A stretch of DNA of 64,000 nucleotides from Apteryx mantelli. Lineage: Eukaryota; Chordata; Aves; Apterygiformes; Apterygidae. The DNA is taken from assembly GCF_036417845.1 (NCBI RefSeq), contig NC_089982.1, forward strand, positions 70,647,684-70,711,683, read 5' to 3'. Shown one piece after another: positions 40,501 through 52,500 of the stretch (positions are counted from its first letter, which is position 1; every line of letters starts with the position of its first letter). The notes beneath the pieces were generated by a model that was not told where the DNA came from, made no database searches, and saw only the letters and a program-made list of their open reading frames with translations. The position numbers and the translations under genes were made by a program.

Positions 40501-43500
40501 CATTCTGTTGGATGAAATTGGGAAGGAGAATCTTCTGAATTTCAGCTCTTCAGGAATAGAAGGGATAAACTTTGCAGCATATTTGATGGAGGTGAGACTG
40601 TAGTAATCTGGAGGCACAGCTGGAAGAAAGTATAATATCAAATGTTTCTTGAACAACAGGCAAAATAGAGAAAAATATGGTTTTGTGCAGGAGGATGTAT
40701 TTTGAAGAGTCACAAAACGAACAAAAGCACTTCAGAAATAAAAGTCGATAAACACTTGAAGAAATAAAGGGTAGCTTAAGTAGTGTGATTAAATGTAAAC
40801 AGTCTGTAAATGCAATAGTAACATACTCTTTTCTTTCTGTGCTATTCACATCTTGTTTTAGATCAGTAAAAGCGTTACCAAGGCTGATCTCTTATCATTT
40901 GCTAATGACTTAGAAGCAAGAGCAGACCAGCTGGTAAGTTTAATTGACCAATATAATAATACCTAATGCAGTACTGCCAGTGGTTTTTTAATAAACACGT
41001 TTGCTCCCATTTCCAGAATTCTAGAAAGATTTCAGTGGTTTGTATACATTATGTGCATTGCTTTGCTTAGTCAGCATTTCATGCTAAGTATTTAGACTTT
41101 CTGTGGGAAAGCTCTTCCATTTCAGACACTTGTATGCACTGTCATATAAAGAAAAACTTTCAAGAGCAACATTGCATATGAGCTGTATTTTAAAAATTGC
41201 TAATTCTTGATTTTGCTTGCGACAATGGTATAATTTCTGCTTCTGAAGTGTAATTTATTGTGTTCCACTGATTAAGAAATCAGTTTGCCTGCTGACTCTA
41301 TTTCCTGTGGTGCTGCCTACATTTTTGGGCCCTATTTGGAAGACAAATTGATTAGATCATGATGGACAAAAGGATTTGAATTAATTTTCTTTCAGTTAGT
41401 GAGCAGAAGATTTTACAATTAGCAATAAATTTTTTTACTGTGGCAGCTCTTAAAGGCTCTAGTGAGGCCTGCAGCTCTGTTGTGGAAGGAGCAGTACACA
41501 AACGAGATCCTGTTCTGAAGGGCTTGCTGAATGCAGACACGTGGACAATGGTCAGAGGGTATAGCTACAACGTGCCAGCAAGTGAATCTGCTGAATGACA
41601 CAGCTGTGTTATCAACTGAATATTCAGTATGTGCTATGTTTGTATGTATGTCAAAGTCATGTCCTGTTTATTTTTCAAAACTGGAAGTTGTAGCTTGGGC
41701 ACTAGGTTGCCATACTCTAGCCTGAGAACGATTCCTGCATTGCAGCATGGCAGTGGGAGCTCTGCACATGCAGGACCATCACTCAGGTCACAAAGAGGCA
41801 CAGACAGCAGAATGAGACTATGCTCTTTGGAAATTATCAAATCTCCATCCCCTGAAGGAGAGAAGCACACCAGCAGAGCTCCCTGGTGTTTAGTCCCGCT
41901 GTTTGCATAAGTTGCAGTTTTTTCCTGCCAGAGGTGCACTCGTGTGTCCAGGGTAGGCTGGTCATGGTTTTTTTTGTATTGTAGTTAGCATCCTTTTAAA
42001 GCACCTTGGGCAAGTTACACATTGTCTGTTTACTGATTAAGGTTGTCTGCTAACTTGGACAGATACCAATAGCTTTGGTCACACTTCTCTTTTTTTTTTT
42101 TTTTTTTTCCTTTGCCACTTTGAAGGTTGCACAGATGGAGGTGTTTTGTTGCTGTTTGGGGGTTATTTTCTATGTTTAAAAACTGAGCTTCCTCAAACAT
42201 GCTGTATCTTTCATAAAATTATATGCAAGATGTCTCTTTTACGGAGCTATGTAAAATGTACCTTTAAAGAAGATATACTGTGCTGATATGTTGGTTTTTC
42301 ATTATTATTTGTAATGAAATCTAAAGGAAGCTTTCTAAGTGAGAACAGATCAGGCGAAGGCATTTCTTCATATAAAGGGCCAAGAAAAATACAATATTGA
42401 GTATGTTCCTTGACACAGTATATGTATTCAGTTCTTCCTTGTGATTCTGCTCTATGAAATGCCTAATAAAACAGCACAATGTATTGCAAAAGTTAGATTG
42501 TTTTAAAATTTATACTAGTTTCCACGAGTGTTTTATACTCATACTTTATGATTAGCGATAGCTCTTCAAATTCACAAGTACAATCATTTAAAGAATAAAC
42601 AAAAAGGAACTTCTGGAGTTAATTGACTTTGAGTGTATAGTTTGCATTTTCTGGCACCCTATGCAGAATTAAAAGTATGTTTTAACGCTGGAGGAGCAAA
42701 TGGAATAAAACTGCATCAAACCAAGAGGTCAGAGTACGGAGGGGGGAACAATGTTTCCCCCAAGTGTTGTTAGGTAGGTGGATTCAGCTTGTACAGGAGA
42801 CAAAGCATCCTGAAGTTGCACAGTGCCTTACCAACAGCATTAAGCATATTTATCTTTCAGAAGTGAGAATATGAAATGACCACTTTTATGAACACTACAG
42901 GAGGCAAATGGGTCTCTGAGCATCAGGGCCTGCATGACACACAGCTAAAAATGACATTCTTTTGCTGTTTGGCTTTATAATACGTATATTTCTTAGCATT
43001 TCGTCACCGTACCTATAAAATGGGTAGATATGACAAGGGCTGGTTATCAAAGGAATAGGCAAAGTTGGGAAGAGCTGGAGGGATAACCTGGAAGAATGTT
43101 GCAGAAGTGCGCACCCTAAAGATAAATTTCCCTTAAAAAAGCATGGGGCTACTCAGGAAAAGGTTTTGCCGCTGTTTGCCAAGATGGTGCTCTCAGAATA
43201 GATGGCAACAATGGAGGGGAACCAGTACTGTGAGAGATGCTACTAACTACAGTGCTGCCTTTGGATTTATTCTCTTTCCCAGTGCACAGAGACTGTTAAA
43301 ACACACCTTGCAAAATAAGTAATTTTCAATGTACAGAAGCAGGGAAGCAGGATTTGTGGCCTTTCACAGTTTCTTTTATTTCCTCCAGTATTTGACTAGC
43401 ACATCTTTTCCCGAGATAATCTTGTAATGCTTCATGCTGAGAAAAAGCATGTTTCCAACAAAATGAAACAATGGCTCTTTCTGTTCTGTATTTGCCAGTA

Positions 43501-46500
43501 CAATAAAAAGTATCTGCAGAAGCTTTTTTTAGTAACAATTGTACTATTATGGTACCCCAAATTAAACATCTTGAATCCTGCTTTCCTGAAAGAGATCTCC
43601 TCTCTAGTCTGGTCTTCTGCTTGTGCTAATTCTTCCTAGGATCCCATCAGTTTCTGAGTCTTTACAACTGTGGAAATGGGCCCAGAGTTACCTGGCCACC
43701 ATCCTTAATTTTTAACAGTTTCCCAGAAATGCAGGGGTTAGGTAGCAGGCCCTGCAATGTAGCTGCTAGCTCTGCAAAGTCACCCAGAGGTGGAGGACAT
43801 CTCCTGCATGGAATTAAATTCCATCTAGAGCACTCCTCCAAGTATGGCGCTGGCCTGGGACCAGTTTATGCTCTTTTCTTCGTGTGGTCAGGTAACTGCT
43901 GCTGTGTTGCCTCATTGTGTGGGTGAGGATTTAGATGGCCCAGATGGGCTTCTGTTCCCAGAGGGCAAGGAAGTCAAGGGCATTAATGCAAGACCATGCT
44001 GATGCCTGACATGTGCCTGCTTAGTAGCCCGTGATTTGATAGAGGTGCGTACATTTCCCATGGGCTGTAATCCTAAAGGAGCAAAAGAGGTTACTGAGGA
44101 AAAAAGGCAAGCAAAATGGTTAACTACTCAAGCGGTGTGGGGTACGAACAGATGGGCTGATGCAAAAACAAATCCTGTTTTCTGTGAGAAAGATGGTGTA
44201 AGCAAATGCTTTTTTTGTGAGTAAAATTGTTCTACTTCCACTAGAGTTAATAGTGTGTATTCAGGGTGCCAAGTGATTTGCCACAAAAAAAAAAAGGAAA
44301 AGAAATATATTTGCGGAAATAAAATAAAATTTGACAGTATTTTGCAACAAGAGTGAGCTGTAGACAGGCATTCAGACTTAAAAATTAGAGCACAAACTCA
44401 TGTCTTCTGATAAGAGGGAGCCAGTAAAAATGACAAAATGTCTCTTTCCCATCCCAGTCTCATTTCCAAGTTACTGACTGGAAAATATTCAAAATTTTAC
44501 ACTATCCACACTTTCTTCTGCTATCTCTGGAAGCAGAGATGGCTTCATAATTACGTCCACACTGTGTAAAACAAAATCATCAATATCTGTAAATGAAAAA
44601 TGATCATCCCATCGGAGGGCGCCATTGCACCTAGCTGCCATGTGCTTAAATAAACAGGATTCTTGTGCTGAAATCAGCCTTTCCAAGAGGGTAGAGAGAA
44701 AGATGGAGGTATTCGCTTTTCTGTATTGAAAATGACTTTAGCGCACTATGTGAAAATTCTGTTCTATTAAATAGGTGCTGATATTGTAATTGTTGGAGAA
44801 GCCATATTATATATCTGTTTTGGTTACTGAGGCTTGAATTATTATGGTGTTTTTTTCCTCTTGTGTTAGGAAGTTCAATTTGCCACGTCCTATTGTTAGC
44901 ATCAGTTGCTCTGCAGTATATGAGTAAAATGTACTCTTACACTTTCATTGCAATTCATTTTTCTTTGCTCTGTTTGAAAGCTTTAAAACTATTGAACAGC
45001 AATACTGAATAGTTTTGGTTTTTTGCAGCCAAAAGGAGCCCTGGAAAACGCTTTAAAGGGACATGCAAACAACATTCGAATGATTCATAACCAGCAAGTT
45101 GTTCCACTGGAGCAAGCTATGGTAAAATATTAAAGCACTATTAAAACATATTTGTAAGGAATATGAATTTATAAACTTCTTAAATACTGTTTAGAAAGCT
45201 AAACTATTGTCATTATCTAAGAACAGATTGCATATGCATTGTGTCACTGAAGAGTCATCTGGTTAAATATGTATTTAATCAATTTTTATTGTACTTTGTA
45301 ATACTCTCTAGAATTATGACCTTTTTTCTTCCCCATTTTTTCTACTAGCAATTATATATTATGCTAGCAATTATATAGAAATAAAAGAGAAAGCAGGGGA
45401 GAACTTTCCAAGTTTCTAACCCTCTATCACACATTTTCCTTCTTCCTTTTCATTTTTCTTCAGTAATAAAAACAGCCATCACTTTCACATTTTATGTTGT
45501 GGAGTAAGCAATTGCCTGACAGTATTGGAGTTGGAAACTCCTGACAATAGTGTTTACAGCCAAAGGAAAAAAAAATTTTTTTTATTGATGCTATGAAAAA
45601 CGTGAAAGTGATTTTTCTGACTGGTTTTGCCAGGCACTGATTTGTATAGTGTCAAGCTGTGATATATCTCATACAGGCCAGGTATTGTTTTTCCCGCTAT
45701 ATAATGTGAAGATTTTCAATTTATCTTAGTATGTAAGATAGTTCTGATAATTGAACAAGCATGTATTTTGGAAAGTGCTGAGTGTTCCTCTGAAATTTTT
45801 AGGAATGTTGTGTACTTAACCTCTTTCTGGAGGTTTTCCATATATCTCACAATTGAGCTCTAATTTAGCATTCTAACATTTTCAAAATTGCACTATATTT
45901 GTGCCCCTATCAAATACCTTTTGTAGAAAAGCATTAGGTCTTCTGTTCCACTCTGTTGATTCTATGCTGTTCTTTCCTAATTAATTCCTAATTATTCTCA
46001 TCTCTCTTTCCTTTTACAAAACTGACTGTCAAGAAATATGTTAAAGCTAGGGTAAGTGCTGCTTCCTTTCTGAAATTGCACAAAATATAATTCTCCGATG
46101 AAGTATTCTGAACACAGCTCTCATTTTAATTGTTCTCTTTTTTCCCAAATACATTTTACTCAATTTATTGCTACTAATTTTAGTTAATTTGAAGTTTTCT
46201 ACGTGCACAATTTATAACTTTTAGTGCTGTATGGGAAATACTGAATTAATGGATAAAAACAGTAAATGTTAGTTTTAAGTTAACACAACTGTTGCTACTA
46301 TATAAGTGATAAGTTATATCTGATTTTCTATAGATGATTTTGGTTTCTAAGCATGCACACAGTGTTAAATCAAGTTGGCTTTTACCTGTAGTGAAGATTT
46401 AAGTGGTGTTTTTTTTGTTTTTTTTTTGTTTTTTTTTTTTTTTTACCTTTCTAATAGAGCACTTTAAATCACAGCATTAGATTACTGAAGAGGACATCAT

Positions 46501-49500
46501 CTGAACTTATGGTAAGCTTTTCCTTCTGGTAACAGGAGCATTTTTGTGATTTAAATCTATCTCCTGTGTGTGCATGGCATATATTTTCAATACAGCTTTT
46601 TCTATTTCTAGCTGTTCTGTTATTAGAAAAAGACTGTAATACACTGAGGTAGTAACGGGGATTTAGAGACCTGTTTTGTTCTGCACAGCTTCCTCTATCT
46701 TGACTTTCACTATGTAGAGCTCTCCATGCATAATTTATTATTTTTACTGTTTATCCAGGATAATTAGTGATACAGAGGAAGACACACACACACACACACA
46801 CACACACACGATTTTTTTGAAATATGAATTGTAAATTTAATTATTAGATGACAAAGTAGGTTTCAGTACAGTTCTGTATACTGTTACTCATGTTACTAAA
46901 AGTGTATCAGTTTTTTCTAGAGTGACAGAACGCATAACTTTTGCAAAAAAAAAAAAAAAAAAAAAAAACCAAACAAGAGAGAGCTTTGTGATTCACATGC
47001 ATAACTAGCTTTTGTCCAGTGTCCAGCTGCTGTTGGGTGCCTCTTTCTTTAGCATGGTGCTTGTTCCCTTCCTGCTCTCGCAGTATCAGCCAAGCTGTGC
47101 AAAGCTGGATCTGTACAGAGGCTTCCCTAGGGCAGTCCACTTGTTTCCCCTCTAATTAGCAGTTAGTGTTTGCGCCACAGTGGCCTCCATGCTCTGTCAG
47201 TCTTTAGAGAATCAGCAACAGGGTGGTTACCTCTCTGGAATCAGTTTCTGGTTGCCACCAGCCTGCTGTGGCTTCTGTAGCAAGAATCCAGCCATACTAC
47301 CACTTAGAGTTGTAGTTACGACAGCTTAATGGGCCATTTCTGCCTCAATTTTTGTTAAGTTTTTCATCCATGCTCAACAGCAGGCCAGCTGCCCTTTCAA
47401 AGATTATAGTTTGAACCTAGGTGGAGAGGTAGGAGGCCTTGAAATAAGGTGTTGTTAAGAAAATGATGGTGTTTGACCCATAAGTATGTTTAAGAAAAGT
47501 CTCTACAGTTTGAGGCTGTATGTATGTTATCCTTTGTATGTGAGCTTTGGCAAACTATGGGATTGTATTGTTTCCTGTTACTGATACTGAAAAAGTATCT
47601 CAGTTTCTTAATCCTTTTGGATGCTGATTAGCAGTGTAGTCTAGCTGGTAATTGAGTCATGATAGTATGTAGCCCAGTGACTTCTCCTTCCTCTGCATCA
47701 TATATGTAGATGTATGTAGGTGTTCCTCACCTACAAGTATGTAGGTGTATGTACATGCATTGATGTGCCATGAAGTAGAGTATGCTTTAAATTCTTTGGT
47801 TAAATAAAATCTTAAGTTTAGCTATTTTGTAGGTTTGTCCACTGTTGTAGGACCTGAAGGTTGGCTGTCGCAGGAGATGAAATTATCTCCACTCTTAGGA
47901 AAAGAAAAGAGAACAGTAAAGAAAGCTGGTCTAGTATATAAATCCATCATGTAGGATCCAGGAAAAGTTACTGCTGATAACCACTAGCACCTTACTCTGT
48001 TAGTAGTGAGAGGTTTTTGTCAGATGAACATGAATCCTTAGGTGCCAGAAGATTGCTCTTACTACATCTGGAATCGTATGTTTTTTCAGACTTTTGTCAG
48101 GACAGCAATACTTGTTGATCTAGAGAATGGGTTAAAAACAATGGTTGCAGAGCCGTTTTAACAGCTTGGAAGGGATTTATTTATATTAAATGCCTTTTCT
48201 TCCTTTCCAGGTTAAAGTGAAAAATGTCATTAGTGCTGTTAATGCTGCCCAGCTTCTCATAAATAACAATGCTTCTCAAGTTATTGTCCAGGTAAATTTT
48301 ATTTGGTTTAACTATGTTAATAAATGGTATCGTGGAGGTAGAGGCTTACTTATTCTTGTCTGTTTTTAGGAAACAAAGAAGTTCATGGATACTGTAATTG
48401 GCTACTTCGAGCAATACGTTGAGTGGGTCAAGGAGTCGGTAAGGTGTATTTACTGCATTGAGAGAAGCTGCTTTTAAAAAAACAAAGGCGCTAATTAAAA
48501 AAAAAAAGTTTCTGTGAAAGCATGTTTGTAAGTTCAATTTGTAAGACATTTGTACTCAGTATATGGGGAAAAACTCATCTCCTATAAAGAGTTTTGTTGT
48601 ATTTGAAGTAGAATAGAAGTGATACAGTTGCATTGGTTGGAATACCTTGCAGATTTAGCATAGTATCATTTTTCCAGGGCTAGCCTGAAATCTACCACTT
48701 GTGCTAATATTGTTCTGAGCCTGACCCTGCTTAGTTCAAGTTCGTGTCATTAGCATCTTGTTTTATTTTTCTTTCTTCAGTTGCAGACATTGAGAAAGTG
48801 AGCTAATTTTTTTAGTAGTATACAATGTATATTTAGTTGATAGCTTATCCCACTAGAGTTTATCTTGAATTTGGAGAGGGTGAAAGATAACAATTTGGTA
48901 AACAGTATCTGTGGGTGTAAGCAATTACTGAGATTCTCATTTTACTCTGTTCGATACTTCAAACTATATTCTTTTTAATCTGTCTCAGATTGCCATGGAG
49001 GTAGCAGCATGCAAGCCTATTGCCAATGTGATAGATACAGCAGTAGATATTTTTTTATGCAGCTATGTAACTGATTCTGTGGTAAGGAAATATCTTCTAT
49101 TGCTCAAAATTGAGTGGGAAAATGAAGTGGGAAATTCTTTGAACATAAATTTGTATTCAGTTATTCTGGTTAAACTATTCTGAAGTATGATAATAAAGGA
49201 TCACATACAAAGTTATTCAAAGAAAAAAATGTTTTGAGCTGGATGAAGTCTAAAGCCAGACCAGTGCTGGAATTGTTCCTGTTGAACTTAGGCTCCTTAT
49301 AGCAAGAATCCTGTAAAGTTAACTGTTCTTAATAAATTTCTTCTAACTTGAATTCAAAATAAATACAGTACTACTGGTTTTGGATCAAAATTCTGGAAAG
49401 GATGGGTTTCACTTTGATTGTTTGATTCAGAACCTCCCTTAAATTGAAAAGCATTAAGATCTGAGGTTTCAACTTAAACCATCTCTAACTTAAGGGCGGA

Positions 49501-52500
49501 AAAAATAAGTAAGATAGAAATACTTAGGAAAAACTTTCTCAGATGCCTTTCCTGGAATCTAGAAAACATGTAAGGAAAATGAACTGTTTATCCCTTGACT
49601 TGTAACAGACAGATCTTGATCCATTCCTGTATGGAGACTTTCAGCATGACTTGTAGCATCATGTAAGGATAATATTGGCTTTTTCATCTCCCAGAAGAGC
49701 TTGGAAAGTGGGTAGCATGTGTTAAAAATAAGAAACCGTATGCCTGAAAACCTTCTAAAGCATCTCCCAGCTATTGTTTAGATTTATGTCAATTTTAACC
49801 AGATAATCACTACTAACAAACAGGAACTGCGTGTAACCAATCAAAGCCAAAGCACTCTAATCTTGCTAACGCTCAACCATGAAATCTTCCAACCTGCCAG
49901 AACCATTTTGTAGCCATTGACCATCTTTTAAGTTACAGAGCTTCTGTTCTTACATTCTGAGCAGCCACCAACCAAGATTAGGTCTGCTAACAGATGCACC
50001 ACAGTTTTCATGATGTTAGAACCTAGCTGAGCCACATGTAAGTCGAAACTGCCCCCAGCCAATACAAATCAAATCTGAAAAATCATCGTTTTAATGTCTG
50101 ATGATAACTCAGTTCATCTGTGCAATAATGAAATTAGCCACACAAATTTGGGCTGCAGCTAGCAAGTTAAAAACTACCTCCATAAAGTGCTAGAAACTCA
50201 AATTTTAACAAGAACCACAAATAAGACAACTACTTTAAATTTTAAGAAAGGAAAAATATATGGCCAGTAAATTAATCCTAAGAGAAAATTATGTTCTAGC
50301 TCAAGGCTGACCAAGTTGAAATAATTTCATAGGTCACTTTCTGTGGATTCGAGCGTCTTTGCTGGACAAATTTCTCTTTGGTTACATTTGCAGGATGGTA
50401 GTGTCCTTACTCTAATTTATGTTGACTGTGGAGAATGCTTAACATGCCCTGTTCCGCCCAGTATGAGGAGACTCAGATAGTCCACACACCATTGCCTCTA
50501 ATTTCTACTGTGTTCTTCCAGTAACAATGCTTAGAATGTCAAAAAAAGATACAGAGCTGTTTGATAATTTTTTTTTCTGGATTTTGTTTTGTTTCAGAAT
50601 ACCTTCTGGTTTGGTTTGGGAGGCTCTTCAATATTTTTAATTCCTGCCATAATTTTTGCTGTAAAGCTCTCCAAATATTATCGTAGAATGGATACAGAGG
50701 ATGTCTATGATGAGTAAGTATATACTCTGAAGTAAATTAAATGGCAAGTGGAGTGAAATTTTTTTTACTAGTGTTGCACATGAAGATGATATAATCCTTT
50801 AGTCTTCTGTGCTATTGGATTAGAACTGCATGTTCTTGTGAAATAATGTGGGTTTGGGCTGGTGCCTGCCCAGGGCTTCATGCAGGTGGGCTTTGGTTAA
50901 CATGTTTTGCCATGACTCTGTACAGTACTGTACTCTTGCAAGCTCTGTCTTGGAGAAATTTATTTCAGAATAAGGTCTTCAGAGCTTAGTGTACAGCCTT
51001 TATTTAAATATCTTCCAATGCGCAAGTGATTATCTTTGCTAAATTACCTATTAAAATGAATTGTGCATGCTTTGTAATCTCCTTGAATTAGTTATTTACT
51101 TCCTTACTATCTTGGTTATTCCTAACCAGTCTTTCCATTTTCAATTGCAGTTCCTCTGTCTCAGGGACTTGGCATTTTACTTTATGATAACTGTTCTTAC
51201 ATATTTTCCCTTGGTTTTGTTTTTACTATTTTCTTTTCTACGCTTTATTTTGCTCACTGTTCAGTTAGCCTGTGCACTGAATTTCTCAAATTTCACACTA
51301 TTTATTTTTCATTGCACATTCACAAGTCAGCAGAGCAGAAGCAGGCCTACACAGCTAAAATAAATATTCACTTACTAGTGTCAAGTTAATTACTTCTCCT
51401 TTTTTGTATCTTTTTTTTAGTGTTGAAACCCATGAAAAAGTAAGACATTTTTGCTGGTATCTGTTAAAATTATTTCATTAAGATGGGAGGGTTTATATTT
51501 TTAATGTAATTTCTTACTTCAAAAGAGGTAACATTTTATTTCACCAGACTTTATATTACAGTATAGAGCTCAACAAGAATACCTTAATAATTACTTAATT
51601 TTTGGAGCATATTAAAATATAAAAATGTAAGATATAAAAATATATTAAATATAAGATTATAACATAACTCCTGAATGTTACAAAGGAAAAGTTACCTTCT
51701 ACTGTACAGACACAGCTTACCTTTACACATAGTACCATCATCCATGTATATGTCTTAGCCATGCTGTACATAGTGCATCTAATAGTTAACGTGGTCTTTC
51801 TTGGTGTATTCATTTTATTACAGTATGGAAAATGGTAATAATGGTTATCATAAAGAACACTTATATGGTATACACAATCCTGTTGTTGAAAGGTAAACCA
51901 AGTCTGAAATTGCATGCCTTCATGTGTCCTTGCTTAATATACTATATTAATCACTTACCTGATTTTCTGCATGTTTCAAAATGAATCACATAATTCTGTT
52001 TTTTGCATGGTTACTCACTATAGCAAATGCTGTATGAATTATATTTTTAAAATATGCTTCATATCACAGCAGATACTGTAATAACTTTCAGGAACTTAAC
52101 AAAGGAATTGCCAAAATTTGAACTGGCACAATGGGTGGCCTTAAATGGATAAATTTATTAAAATATTATGATAGCAACTGAAGGCGATTGGGTGGGATAC
52201 ATTCTTACTCCTGAGTTCATTTGTTTTTATGTTTATCAAAGGTCTGTATATAATAAATGTGCTTTTTATATACTATCTAGGACAGAAACAGGTGCAACTT
52301 TATAAACTCTGATTTACTCATAGATATTCTTGTGCAATCCATAGAACACACAAACTGAATTTTATAAAATCAGCTTTTTCTTCTGATCTTTTAAAATTCT
52401 AATCAGGAGCTGTAGAGACCCCACAAATAAACACAGCATTTAATTGCTCATTTGCTCTGTCACCAGAACATCTGTGCTATGTATTGTAACTTTTTAGATA

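Larger units (their letters stand above)
46512..48210. other. PROM1 intron, 1.7 kb
   Basis: Holds a (CA)n microsatellite and a poly(A) run; a small hairpin gtaggtgttcctcacctac occurs near 47,717. Nothing else recognised. Confidence 0.6.
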
